Origin: Halobacillus salinarum
GTDB lineage: Bacteria > Bacillota > Bacilli > Bacillales > Halobacillaceae
Length of the DNA: 64,000 bases
Direction of reading: 5' to 3'
NCBI RefSeq assembly: GCF_022919095.1
Contig: NZ_CP095073.1
Location: forward strand, 1 to 64,000
Positions 1 to 8,327 of the stretch are shown piece by piece (the first letter of the stretch is position 1; every line of letters starts with the position of its first letter). A program made the position numbers and the translations under genes. The notes beneath the pieces were generated by a model. It was not told where the DNA came from. It worked only from the letters and a program-made list of their open reading frames with translations, and searched no databases.

Positions 1-1219
1 ATTCTTCTGCCTGGCTTATCGCATCTTTTGAGGTTACATGCTTGTAGCTTTTTACAATTTCCGCAGCCTGTGCGATTTGGTCGATTGTCCAAACTCTCCA
101 TTCCCGCTTGCTTTTCCCTTCAGGAAATTCTTCATGCCAGTAATCGCTGGTCCAGCCTAATTCTCTTGCCATTCCATAAATCACCTGAACAATCCCCTTG
201 CAGCGAAGAATCAAATTCTCCTGCATTTCTTCAAGAACGGACCACAACTGTTCAAACTGCTGGATGGCAAGCTCTCGATTCCCATTTCGTATGGATTCAT
301 AAATCGCTTTTTCGTTTAAAAATTTATTAAAATCCTCCAAATTTATTTTCGATTGTGCTTCTTGGTAATGCACATAGCCTTTTCGATCTTTCACAAAAGA
401 TAAAGCAATCATCGCTTCATGATACGAATTTATTAATTGGTTTGGATCATCTACAAAAGAACCAATCCCTATACTCGCTTTTTCACGGAATTCAGATTGA
501 AAAGAGTGAAGGATTGATCGAACCCACTGATTTAATAAAGAAATACTTGCTGTCATTCCTCTATTTTTGAAGGCAAAAATCCAAACGGGAAATACCCCGC
601 CTAAAAATGGTCCAACAACTCCATAGGCTTGTTCTTCAATCTTTTCCTTGATCCATGTGTGCTTCTCTTTCGAAGCTTCTTCCAGGCTGACAATCCATGC
701 ACATCCATCTCCAGAGGTTTCCGGGAAAAAGGAAGCAATTTCTTCTGGATAGTTTTCCAGCATTCTCTCTGTAAAATAGGCTTGAATCCATTCTGACTGA
801 ATAAACGATAAGTTTCCGAGCCTGGCAGTTTTACGCTCCTGTTTTTCCTCAGCAATTTCCTCGAGCACTCTTTCAATAGTCGAGACAAGCTCCTTTTTTT
901 TCGCGGGCTTCAAAACATATTCTTTGACGCCTGACCGCATAACATCACGTGCATATTCAAATTCGTCATAGGCGGTCATCATTACGATCTTAACTGCTGG
1001 ATCAAAACTTTTAATTTGTTTAACAGCTTCCACACCGTCCATACCAGGCATTTTAATATCCATAGTGATCAAATCCGGTTTCTGTTCTTGAGCCATCGTC
1101 ACTGCTTCTCTTCCATTAACTGCTTCTCCAGCCAACTCGAGTTCTGGAAAAGCTTCCAGGAGCATTTTCTTCAAGCCTTCTCTTTCAATAGCCTCATCTT
1201 CAACAATCAGCCACTTCAT
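1..1219 (-). CDS. YesN-like response regulator, 3' end outside window
   Basis: Partial gene: the frame is open from ATG at 1219 to the window edge (about 406 codons). Residues 1-120 are a CheY-type receiver: acidic pocket VEDE near residue 8, phosphoacceptor Asp in LITMDIKMPGMDG, conserved Thr in MMTAYDEF and Lys in YVLKPAKKKE. A long middle region follows. In YesN-family regulators an AraC-type DNA-binding domain ends the protein; here it would lie left of the window. The start overlaps the stop of the upstream kinase gene by 20 bases, so the two are translationally coupled. It most likely activates a sugar ABC transporter operon encoded further left; the substrate is not visible. Confidence 0.9.
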   Translation of the reverse strand, partial: MKWLIVEDEAIEREGLKKMLLEAFPELELAGEAVNGREAVTMAQEQKPDLITMDIKMPGMDGVEAVKQIKSFDPAVKIVMMTAYDEFEYARDVMRSGVKEYVLKPAKKKELVSTIERVLEEIAEEKQERKTARLGNLSFIQSEWIQAYFTERMLENYPEEIASFFPETSGDGCAWIVSLEEASKEKHTWIKEKIEEQAYGVVGPFLGGVFPVWIFAFKNRGMTASISLLNQWVRSILHSFQSEFREKASIGIGSFVDDPNQLINSYHEAMIALSFVKDRKGYVHYQEAQSKINLEDFNKFLNEKAIYESIRNGNRELAIQQFEQLWSVLEEMQENLILRCKGIVQVIYGMARELGWTSDYWHEEFPEGKSKREWRVWTIDQIAQAAEIVKSYKHVTSKDAISQAEE

Positions 1220-2663
1220 AAGAACTCTCCTTTTCTTCCTTAGTAGCCCGAATTGGCAGGTTTATTTGAATGGTCGTACCTTTTCCTTCACGTGACTTTA
1301 TTTTTACAAGTCCTTTTTGTTCATACATCATCTCAATCCTGCGAATGACGTTGAACAGACCGATACCTGTCGTGTGACCGCTTCCTTCGGTAACAGGGGC
1401 TGTTTCATGAACGTCATTCCACTGCTTTACTTGCTCTGAAGTCATTCCTGTTCCATCATCAATAACTTCTATAACCATCGCCGACGCTGTCTCATAAGAG
1501 ATAACTGAAATTTCTCCTCCTTCTTCTTTATTTTCAATCCCATGTATAAATGCATTTTCAATTAGAGGCTGCAGCGTTAACACCGGCAGAGGGGTGTGCC
1601 AAGTGGTTAAGGCAATGTTCTCGTTAAAAGTAAAACGGCTGCCGAAACGGGCTTTTTGAATAAAAACGTACTCCTTAATGCTTTTCAGTTCATCTTTAAA
1701 AGTAGTTGGTTCATCAAGCCGGGAAAGATTATATCGAAGCATGGCAGAGACGGATTCAATTAGTTCACCCGTGCGGTGTGCTTCTTCGATATAGGAAGAT
1801 TTGGATATCAAATTGAGCGTGTTAAACAGGAAATGAGGATTCACTTGACTTTGAAGGCTTTTCAGCTCCATTTCCTTCATTAACTGCTGCATTTCAGATT
1901 TTTGTTTCATCTGCTGAATGAGGGAACGAATGTTATTTCTCATGCCATTAAACGTTTCGGTAAGGAGCTTCAATTCATCGTTCGTTTTCACTTGTATGTC
2001 CGGGCCCGAAAAGTCCCCGGAAGCAATTTCCTCCGCAGCCTTCGAAAGACGGTGAATGGGGCGGGTCATATCTCGCGAAAACCAGAACGCAAACAGTAAT
2101 GAAGCAAACAAAGTAAAAATGAAAATGGAAATTCCCATCTTTTCTATCCACTGGCTCCGCAGGACTAGACTATGGTAAAACGATTCATAATCCGACAGCT
2201 CATTATTGATTAATGTAAGGGTGGTATCTTGAATGTACCCGGATATACTTGCTGCTTCCTGGGTGTGAGAAGAATAACGCTCAATTTGGCCACTTTGATA
2301 AGCATCTAACGCTTGTTTTGTTTCTTCAAGAAAGCTTGCGAGCATATTGGAATAGTTTTCTACGACTACTTGATCGCGGTCAATGCTTCCAGCTAATTGT
2401 ATTTTCAATGAACGCAGCTTCGTGCGATCCTCATTGTACTGATCTAGACTGTCCGGAGAATTCTTGATCATGTAAGTCGTCATATTATCAAACATCTGGG
2501 TGGTCGTCTGCTCTACATCATTTAGTAAGAAAAACCGCTCCAGCAAATGATCATACTGACGAATGTTATCCTGGCTTCCTTGGTATAAAAAATAAGCAAT
2601 GCCATTCATTAATAAAATGAGGACAAAAAAGAAGGCCATTAATTTCGTTTGGATTTTATTCAT
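1200..2663 (-). CDS. YesM-like sensor histidine kinase
   Basis: 487-residue membrane kinase. An N-terminal TM helix (about residues 9-28) and a second one (about 175-195) bracket an extracytoplasmic sensor; a HAMP segment (RDMTRPIHRLSKAAEEIASG) follows, then the His_kinase domain with the phosphoacceptor His in SQVNPHFLFNTLN and a C-terminal ATPase with N-box (LIENAFIHG) and G-box (DDGTGM, GIGLFNV). This is the LytS/YesM class. It sits between a binding protein gene (4-base ATGA overlap upstream) and a YesN-like regulator gene (20-base overlap downstream), which suggests a three-component sugar sensor. Start supported by AAAGGAG upstream. Confidence 0.92.
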   Translation of the reverse strand: MNKIQTKLMAFFFVLILLMNGIAYFLYQGSQDNIRQYDHLLERFFLLNDVEQTTTQMFDNMTTYMIKNSPDSLDQYNEDRTKLRSLKIQLAGSIDRDQVVVENYSNMLASFLEETKQALDAYQSGQIERYSSHTQEAASISGYIQDTTLTLINNELSDYESFYHSLVLRSQWIEKMGISIFIFTLFASLLFAFWFSRDMTRPIHRLSKAAEEIASGDFSGPDIQVKTNDELKLLTETFNGMRNNIRSLIQQMKQKSEMQQLMKEMELKSLQSQVNPHFLFNTLNLISKSSYIEEAHRTGELIESVSAMLRYNLSRLDEPTTFKDELKSIKEYVFIQKARFGSRFTFNENIALTTWHTPLPVLTLQPLIENAFIHGIENKEEGGEISVISYETASAMVIEVIDDGTGMTSEQVKQWNDVHETAPVTEGSGHTTGIGLFNVIRRIEMMYEQKGLVKIKSREGKGTTIQINLPIRATKEEKESSYEVADC

Positions 2664-3658
2664 GGCATTATCTCCTTTTTCACTTTTATAGGCTCCAGGT
2701 TCTGCTTTCGAATAATACTTGTATCGGTATGATGGATTTTAGAGACCTTATTACCTTGCGTAATGGATTTAATTAAATTTACACTTTCGTATCCCATTTG
2801 ATATGGAGTTTGTTCGACGGTAGCATCTACAATCCCTTCCCTGATCAAGTCCAACGTTTCAGGAAGAGTGTCAAAAGCAATAATATAAGTGCCGTCAATC
2901 CTGCCACGCTGCTGGAGACTCGAAACTATTCCAAAACAATCGAGAGCACTCGTGCCAAAGAATGCATCGATTTCCGGGTGCTTCTGGATCATCTGTTCGG
3001 TCTTCTCAGCAGCCTGAATACGGGTAATATGTGATTCTCTAATGTCAAGAATGTGAACATTTGAGGATTGTTGAAGCGCATCCTTAAACCCTTGCACTCT
3101 TAGCTGCATATTGCGGGTATCAAAACTTCCAGTAATGATTCCCACGTTTGCCTTTCCGCCCGTGTCTTTTATGAGCGCCTTGCCTGCAAGAAAACCTGCC
3201 TGGTAATTATCCGTGCCGACATAAGCTGAGCGATTACTCGAAGGAGCATCCGTGTCAATCGTGACCACCGGAATTCCTTTGGCAATGGCCTTATTAATAA
3301 CTGGACGAAAAGCTTCATCCTGAAGTCCCTGGGTAATAATTCCGTCTACCTTCGAGGCAATTGCTTTTTCAATCCACTCAATATGCGAGGATACACTGGA
3401 CTTTTTCGGACCATTGTATTCAAGGGTAACGTGCTGTTCCTTCTCCGCCTTCCGTGCTCCTTTTTCTACAAGACGCCAATAATCATTGTCTGTCTCTTGA
3501 GGAATGAGGACGAAATGAAGGCCGCTCGATTCTTTTGACACCGCCTTTTCCATACTAGGATTATTTTGAAGCGCTTTCAAAGCGTAATAAAAAGAAGTCA
3601 CCCCTGTGATTACAATGGCAAACAGGAGGACAGAATAAATGATTTTATCCGACTTCAA
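2660..3658 (-). CDS. periplasmic-binding-protein-like sugar sensor subunit
   Basis: A type 1 periplasmic sugar-binding (LacI/RbsB-like) domain behind an N-terminal membrane anchor (IIYSVLLFAIVITGVTSFY). Family hallmarks are visible: VLIPQETDNDYW start strand, IDGIITQG-like VDGIITQGLQ, VVTIDTDAP and the hinge YVGTDNYQAG. I chose TTG at 3658 because AAGGGGGAG sits 6 bases upstream; a TTG at 3679 would place that Shine-Dalgarno inside the gene. It lacks ABC transporter partners next to it and overlaps the YesM-like kinase gene, so it probably presents ligand to the kinase rather than to a permease, as in known three-component sugar systems. Ligand unknown. Confidence 0.85.
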   Translation of the reverse strand: MKSDKIIYSVLLFAIVITGVTSFYYALKALQNNPSMEKAVSKESSGLHFVLIPQETDNDYWRLVEKGARKAEKEQHVTLEYNGPKKSSVSSHIEWIEKAIASKVDGIITQGLQDEAFRPVINKAIAKGIPVVTIDTDAPSSNRSAYVGTDNYQAGFLAGKALIKDTGGKANVGIITGSFDTRNMQLRVQGFKDALQQSSNVHILDIRESHITRIQAAEKTEQMIQKHPEIDAFFGTSALDCFGIVSSLQQRGRIDGTYIIAFDTLPETLDLIREGIVDATVEQTPYQMGYESVNLIKSITQGNKVSKIHHTDTSIIRKQNLEPIKVKKEIMP

Positions 3659-3734
3659 GGCCGTCTCCCCCTTTATCAAAGCCTTTTTTCACATTTTAAC
3701 GAAAACAATTATAGTTGAAAAGGCTTACAAAATA

Positions 3735-3760
3735 TAAAAAGAGAGACTTGTCCCTCTCCT
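3735..3760 (-). terminator. probable intrinsic terminator of the 3770-4422 gene
   Basis: An imperfect GAGAG/CTCTC hairpin followed, in the minus direction, by a short T-rich stretch. It lies just after the stop at 3770. Confidence 0.5.
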
Positions 3761-3769
3761 TTATCCGGC

Positions 3770-4422
3770 TTAAATCTCCTGTAAATACTTATCTACAACT
3801 TCCCCAATTGCGGCCATTGTTTGTTCTTTAAAGGAATTTGGCACCGTTTCTCCGGATAAATTCCTGTAATAATACTCACCGCTGTCCTCATAATAAACGT
3901 ATCCTAAAGAAATTAATTTCTCTTTTAACTCTGCCGGGAATGTATTTGTCCTCGTTTTACTTTTATAATAAGCTGTTGGATAAATCGTAACATCTACATC
4001 CCCTGCCCTGTGCTGACAACGACAAGATGAGTGTCTCCTTGAGTAATCCATTGTCCTTTCGAATATAAAGATACACGGATTTCATCAAGAGTAGAAATTC
4101 CTTCCAGATTAATCCCGAAAATATGATTGATCATTTGGCGTATCTTAACCGGGGTCATAGGTGTATCAATGGAGTTTAAATAGAGGTCCATCGCTGTAAG
4201 CTTAGTTAAGGTCATAATGTAATGATCCGTTTCTTCTGAGGGTTCTTTATGAAGTGATTGACGAATGCCTCTCATTATTTCCTCCGGATAAGCGCGGGTT
4301 ACTTTCCCTTCTCTTTTATCTGAGACGTCTTTCAAGTCAATTTCATAAACTTCTCCTACCGCTTTCCTAATCTTTGTACTGTCAAGTTTCCTTCCATAAG
4401 ATTCCAGAACTTTATCGATCAT
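3770..4422 (-). pseudogene. unknown protein, split by a one-base deletion
   Basis: Two overlapping frames make one protein of about 217 residues. The first (ATG at 4422, 142 codons) stops at 3994 right after a G run (C run at 4000-4003 on the plus strand); the second frame continues sensibly (DVDVTIYPTAYYKSK onward, with VYYEDSGEYYYRNLSG) to 3770. Adding one G to the run joins them as ...VVSTGQG-DVDVTIYP.... I do not recognise the family. It looks soluble, mixed alpha/beta and charged, with no signal peptide. A sequence error is the likely cause, because the same defect recurs across the window; a -1 programmed shift is less likely as no slippery heptamer is present. Confidence 0.75.
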
Positions 4423-4655
4423 TGTTCCTGCTCCTCTTTCATTAATTTTCCGTCCATCTTTTTACCGTGTCTACCGTTATCATACCATTACAAATTGACA
4501 ATTTTTAGTTTTTTTAAGGCCTGCAATAAAAAAATCATCAATTATAGGGAATTTCTTTCAATAATCGATAATTGTTGTAAAATCTTCAAAAAATAATTTT
4601 ATAATTGTCAGCAAATATAATAAAATGTAGGAAGTTGAGTTTAGGAGGCACGACC

Positions 4656-5516
4656 ATGAATTATAGAATTTATCCGTTTTATACTAAACGGTTCCTTTAC
4701 ATGACCATACTGTTACTGATTGGCACTGGTTTATTTTTCTTAACTACGACTTCAACAAGTTCTGAGCATACAAATGAATTAACTCCCACCCTATTTGTCC
4801 ACGGTTTTAAAGGCGGCCCCGGCACTTACAATACGATGCTCGCGCGCTTTGAAGAAAACGAATGGGGGAAGCAGCGGATGATTGTGTACGTCTCGTCAAG
4901 AGGGAGAGTGAGCATTCGCGGCGGCATCCCTCACTCGATGAATCCATTTATCCAGGTCATCTTTGAAAATAATCGCGCAAGTGTTGCCGACCAAACGTTC
5001 TGGCTGAAAAAAGTTCTGCATCAGCTTCACGAAAAACGCGGGATTGACCAGGTTAATCTAGTCGGCCATTCAATGGGCGGGTTAGCTTCAACCAATTTTC
5101 TACTGAATAATCAAGATAAGGATCAGTACCCTGCTGTAAAAAAGCTTGTCGTAATCGCCAGTCCTTTTCAAGGAATTGAACGGGACGGGTATTTTGATAT
5201 AAATAGAGGAGCAGCCCTTGGTGACCTCCACCCTAATTCAATGGTTCTTCAGCAGATGGTCGAACATAAAGACAAGTTTGATTCAGCAACCAAAGTTCTT
5301 GCCATTGCTGGCGTGATCAATGAAAATGAGGAGCATGCTTACTGGGATGGACTTGTAAGTGCCAGCAGCGCTCTTGGGATCTCCTCTATTGCACCAAAGG
5401 ATCATTACAAACAAGCCCTTCTCTATGATCCAGCTGCCACACATTCCGGTCTTCATGAATTTACCGAAGTCGATAACCTGCTGGCAAATTTTTTGTGGGA
5501 TATACAAAGTGAATAG
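4656..5516 (+). CDS. secreted or membrane-anchored alpha/beta hydrolase (DUF915 type)
   Basis: 286 residues. An N-terminal hydrophobic segment (FLYMTILLLIGTGLFFLTT) acts as signal peptide or anchor. The hydrolase core shows the oxyanion strand TLFVHGFKGGPGTY and the nucleophile elbow GHSMGG; an Asp and His expected late in the chain are present (DGLVSASSAL, AATHSGLHEF). This matches the DUF915 lipase-like family common in Listeria, Staphylococcus and Bacillus. ATG at 4656 is preceded by TTTAGGAGGC; an upstream in-frame start at 4605 has no ribosome binding site. It stands alone between a minus-strand gene and a shared terminator. Substrate unknown. Confidence 0.85.
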   Translation: MNYRIYPFYTKRFLYMTILLLIGTGLFFLTTTSTSSEHTNELTPTLFVHGFKGGPGTYNTMLARFEENEWGKQRMIVYVSSRGRVSIRGGIPHSMNPFIQVIFENNRASVADQTFWLKKVLHQLHEKRGIDQVNLVGHSMGGLASTNFLLNNQDKDQYPAVKKLVVIASPFQGIERDGYFDINRGAALGDLHPNSMVLQQMVEHKDKFDSATKVLAIAGVINENEEHAYWDGLVSASSALGISSIAPKDHYKQALLYDPAATHSGLHEFTEVDNLLANFLWDIQSE

Positions 5517-5531
5517 AGGTTTGACCAACCA

Positions 5532-5564
5532 AAAAATCCAGGCTGTCACCAGCCTGGATTTTTC
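5532..5564. terminator. bidirectional intrinsic terminator
   Basis: A 13-base perfect stem (AAAAATCCAGGCT / AGCCTGGATTTTT) with a 6-base loop lies between the convergent hydrolase and symporter genes; A and T runs on both sides let it serve both strands. Confidence 0.85.
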
Positions 5565-5570
5565 TATCGT

Positions 5571-6812
5571 TTAGCCTGCAGCAGTCTCTGCGGCATGTGT
5601 ATTGTCATGTTTCTTTTCTGATTCTGCCACGACTACGGCACAAGCTGCATCGCCTGTAATATTAATCGCTGTTCTAGTCATATCTAGAAGACGGTCGATA
5701 CCAATGATAAGCGCAATGCCCTCGACAGGAAGAGCGACCTGATTGAGCACCATTGCAAGCATAATTAAGCCTACACCCGGGACACCGGCGGTTCCGATAC
5801 TCGCCAGTACTGCGGTAAGGACTACCATAATAAGCTGAGCGAAGGAAAGATCCGTATTGTAGACTTGAGCAATAAAGATAGTGGCCACCCCTTGCATGAT
5901 GGCAGTTCCATCCATATTAATCGTTGCCCCTAAAGGTTGAACGAAGCTACTGACAGGTTTTGGTACATTTAAATTTTCCTGTGCTGTTTTCATAGAGACA
6001 GGCAGAGTTGAGCTGCTGCTTGATGTACTGAAAGCTACCGTCATAGCAGGGAAAAATCCTTTAAAGAATTTCACCGGGCTCATCTTTCCTAAGAACTTAA
6101 CGGCTGAACCATACGTAATAAACGCATGGATAAATAAAGTAGCTAGTACAATAATCATGTATAATGCCATAGCAGCCACGCCGTTCAGCCCCATTTCTCC
6201 CACAGCAGAAGCAAGCAAACCAAATGCGCCATAAGGAGCAAACCGCATAATCAGGTTAACCAGGAACATCATGATGTCGTTCCCCTGTTCAATCAGCCTC
6301 ATAACTCCTTCAGTCTTCTTCCCAAGCATAGCCAGCGCAAAGCCGACAAAGATGGAAAAAGCAATAATTTGAAGCATATTCCCTTCCGTCATAGCCTGAA
6401 TTGGGTTTGTAGGAATAATATTTGTGAAGGTTTCTACCACAGTTGGAGCTTTTTCACTCTCATAGGAAGCTCCGGAAGGGTCAATCCCCGCTACGTCTCC
6501 AGGGTGGAAAATGAACGCCATAGCAAGCGCAATCGAAATGGCAATCGTTGTCGTTACCAGGAAGAACAAAATGGTTTTTCCACCAATTCTTCCCAGTTTC
6601 TTAGGATCTCCTAACGAAGCCGTTCCTAAAGTAATCGAAAAGAACACAATCGGTACTACGAGCATTTTAATTAAATTAAGAAAAATAGTCCCAAGCGGAT
6701 CAAAGATGTATTTGTTTAATACACTGAATACATCAGGGGCAGCAAGATTAAGTACCAGCCCTACCGCTAAACCAAGAAGTAAACCAATAAAAATCTTACT
6801 TGTTAACTTCAT
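5571..6812 (-). CDS. Na+/H+:glutamate/dicarboxylate symporter (DAACS family)
   Basis: 413 residues with the full GltP/GltT/DctA fold: eight membrane segments plus two re-entrant loops. Visible signatures are the serine-rich re-entrant loop HP1 (FSTSSSSSTLPVSM), the NMDGT motif of TM7 (GATINMDGTAI) and the HP2 region (TAGVPGVG), then DRLLDMTRTAINITGD of TM8, whose Asp and Arg set substrate type. It imports acidic amino acids or C4-dicarboxylates with cations; the sequence alone does not tell which. Start ATG follows AAGGAGG. A candidate cre box lies 22 bases upstream of the start and a promoter at 7027-7055, giving a leader of about 200 bases. Confidence 0.92.
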   Translation of the reverse strand: MKLTSKIFIGLLLGLAVGLVLNLAAPDVFSVLNKYIFDPLGTIFLNLIKMLVVPIVFFSITLGTASLGDPKKLGRIGGKTILFFLVTTTIAISIALAMAFIFHPGDVAGIDPSGASYESEKAPTVVETFTNIIPTNPIQAMTEGNMLQIIAFSIFVGFALAMLGKKTEGVMRLIEQGNDIMMFLVNLIMRFAPYGAFGLLASAVGEMGLNGVAAMALYMIIVLATLFIHAFITYGSAVKFLGKMSPVKFFKGFFPAMTVAFSTSSSSSTLPVSMKTAQENLNVPKPVSSFVQPLGATINMDGTAIMQGVATIFIAQVYNTDLSFAQLIMVVLTAVLASIGTAGVPGVGLIMLAMVLNQVALPVEGIALIIGIDRLLDMTRTAINITGDAACAVVVAESEKKHDNTHAAETAAG

Positions 6813-6833
6813 ACGGTATCCTCCTTCATAATT

Positions 6834-6848
6834 TTGTAAGCGCTTTCT
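6834..6848. promoter_or_regulatory. candidate CcpA (cre) box
   Basis: TTGTAAGCGCTTTCT fits the relaxed cre consensus WTGNAANCGNWNNCW at every defined base. It lies inside the leader of the symporter gene, downstream of the promoter, where CcpA could block elongation. A near-identical site occurs at 48905. Confidence 0.5.
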
Positions 6849-7026
6849 GTTTGTTTTGCTCTATTGGCGCCTCTCGTTTGATCTATATGTGACAGTTTGG
6901 CCTTTTAGTATAAGGGGTCTCAAAGGTAATTTCAGCATAAACTGACATAAGAAATAAGCAGTAGCAGGGTGCAGCGTTCACCGCTGATCAATGAATGTTT
7001 AAAAACGTGAGGTTGGCCATATTCCT

Positions 7027-7067
7027 ATTAAAATATGGAACAAGCAATATGTCAACTCCATATTTTA
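7027..7067 (-). promoter_or_regulatory. SigA promoter overlapped by an inverted repeat
   Basis: On the minus strand TTGACA (7055-7050), a 17-base spacer and TTTAAT (7032-7027) form a near-consensus promoter reading toward the symporter. An 11-base perfect inverted repeat (TAAAATATGGA at 7029-7039, TCCATATTTTA at 7057-7067) covers both elements, so a dimeric repressor binding it would block the promoter. The stretch 6849-7126 holds nothing else I can identify. Confidence 0.55.
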
Positions 7068-7126
7068 GTATTCTTTATTATCTGAATACTACATTATTTT
7101 TTTAATTAGAAGCCGTGTTTAACAGT

Positions 7127-7810
7127 TTATTTTTTTGTAAATACATAGACCCACATAAATGATACCGCCTTCTTCAGTTCCTCCGGGAGACTTTGAATCT
7201 GCTTTTCGTTCACGCCTTCTTTGAACACCCCGTGCCCTCCTTCATGATTCCATCCAGTTTCTTTCGCAAGCTGTTTCAGCTCCCATGGCATCATAGTATT
7301 GCATATGACTTCTTCCCCATAAAGTCTCGGATAACTATTCATACGCGGTTTCGCTGTAGGTCCTAAGATGCCGACGCATAACTTTCCTCCCGGTTTGAGT
7401 ATCCTCTTCATCTCCTCGAGCCCTTTGACAGGAACTTCAATCCACTCTAAACAATTAATGGCCATGATCCCGTCAAACCGGTCAGCTTCAAAAGGGAGGG
7501 CCGTAATGTCTCCCTGAATAAACTCCAGTTTCGCTGGTTCCATGCGTTCCTTAGCTATTTCAATCATGTCTTTTGAAAGGTCTACACCACAAACGCGGTA
7601 CCCTTCCTGGTGAAGCAGTTGTGAGCCGAACCCATCTCCGCAACCCAGATCAGCCACTTCACTCCCGGCTGGCAAATATTCTTTCAGAAAGGGAATGATT
7701 GATTTTCTGCTGCCTTCCGCCCACATGTATTCACTTCGCGAACTCCAAAACCCCGCTCGCCCGTCCCATTGTTTTTCTGCTTCTCTATGCCAGTTAAATG
7801 TATTTCCCAT
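7127..7810 (-). CDS. class I SAM-dependent methyltransferase
   Basis: 227 residues, Methyltransf_11/UbiE-like. Motif I is VADLGCGDGFGSQLL (about residues 52-66), motif II has the acidic end of the ribose-binding strand (VCGVDLSKDMIE), followed by FIQGDITALPFEADRFDGI and MKRILKPGGKLCVGILG. The substrate cannot be told from sequence; this group includes small-molecule methylases. ATG at 7810 is 7 bases after AAGGAG; a TTG two codons earlier is too close to the ribosome binding site. Monocistronic as far as visible. Confidence 0.85.
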   Translation of the reverse strand: MGNTFNWHREAEKQWDGRAGFWSSRSEYMWAEGSRKSIIPFLKEYLPAGSEVADLGCGDGFGSQLLHQEGYRVCGVDLSKDMIEIAKERMEPAKLEFIQGDITALPFEADRFDGIMAINCLEWIEVPVKGLEEMKRILKPGGKLCVGILGPTAKPRMNSYPRLYGEEVICNTMMPWELKQLAKETGWNHEGGHGVFKEGVNEKQIQSLPEELKKAVSFMWVYVFTKK

Positions 7811-7924
7811 ATTCAATCTCCTTCTTTTATTTTTTTCAAAAGATCATAAGGCTGCGAACTCCTGCCCTTCCCCTCTTTTTCTTCTATAGTCCATTAAAAA
7901 AACCTCCATAATCTAAATAAATAG

Positions 7925-7953
7925 TTGCTTCCTCTTACAATCTTCGATATGAT
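7925..7953 (+). promoter_or_regulatory. SigA-type promoter of the nrd operon
   Basis: TTGCTT, a 17-base spacer and TATGAT. Transcription would start near 7960, about 45 bases before the riboswitch core, so the riboswitch lies in this leader. Confidence 0.6.
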
Positions 7954-7956
7954 AAA

Positions 7957-8004
7957 ACACAAGATAAGCTAACTAAAAACAACTAATAACACTATATATA
8001 GTAT
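7957..8004 (+). promoter_or_regulatory. tandem NrdR boxes (candidate)
   Basis: ACACTATATATAGTAT at 7989 is a close match to the NrdR box (ACACWATATWTWGTGT-like). A weaker copy, ACACAAGATAAGCTAA, begins at 7957, 32 bases away, which equals the three-turn spacing usual for NrdR operators. The pair covers the start site, the normal place for repression by dATP/ATP-loaded NrdR. Confidence 0.55.
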
Positions 8005-8170
8005 TAGCGATGAAAAGATGCCACTACGGCTTAATAGGGAATCCGGTTCTAATCCGGAGCTGCCCCCGCAACTGTACTCGTTCGCGAAATGGACTAGCCA
8101 CTGTGAAATTCACGGGAAGGCCCAGAGTAGATTCGAACGACAGCCAGGAGACCTGTCTTTACTCGCTGAA
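8005..8170 (+). promoter_or_regulatory. cobalamin (AdoCbl) riboswitch aptamer
   Basis: Conserved blocks of the B12 riboswitch are present in order: GGGAATCCGG...AATCCGGAGC, the core CTGCCCCCGCAACTGTA, CACGGGAAGGCCC, and the B12 box AGCCAGGAGACCTG. It leads directly into an intrinsic terminator (8261-8289) ahead of the ribonucleotide reductase alpha gene, so cobalamin binding should stop transcription of this cobalamin-independent enzyme. That arrangement is known for class I nrd operons in organisms that also own a B12-dependent class II enzyme. Confidence 0.93.
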
Positions 8171-8260
8171 GTTTCACCTTCTTCGGGGATTGAGAAGATG
8201 AAGCGATGGAATAATCTAAACCTGTACTTTACAGTGTTTCAGTAATTATTTCATGGTTTC

Positions 8261-8289
8261 ATCCGCTCATGCCAGAGCGGATTTTTTTA
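8261..8289 (+). terminator. riboswitch-controlled intrinsic terminator
   Basis: ATCCGCTC / GAGCGGAT stem with a 6-base loop followed by seven T, placed between the B12 aptamer and the ribosome binding site of the reductase gene. It is the probable expression platform. Confidence 0.85.
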
Positions 8290-8327
8290 TGTCCGCAATT
8301 ATTATAGGGATAAAAGGAGAGGTAGGA

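Noticed and set aside
3994-4051. Programmed -1 frameshift as explanation for the overlapping frames
   Set aside because: No slippery heptamer or strong downstream pseudoknot, and the same one-G defect occurs in many unrelated genes.
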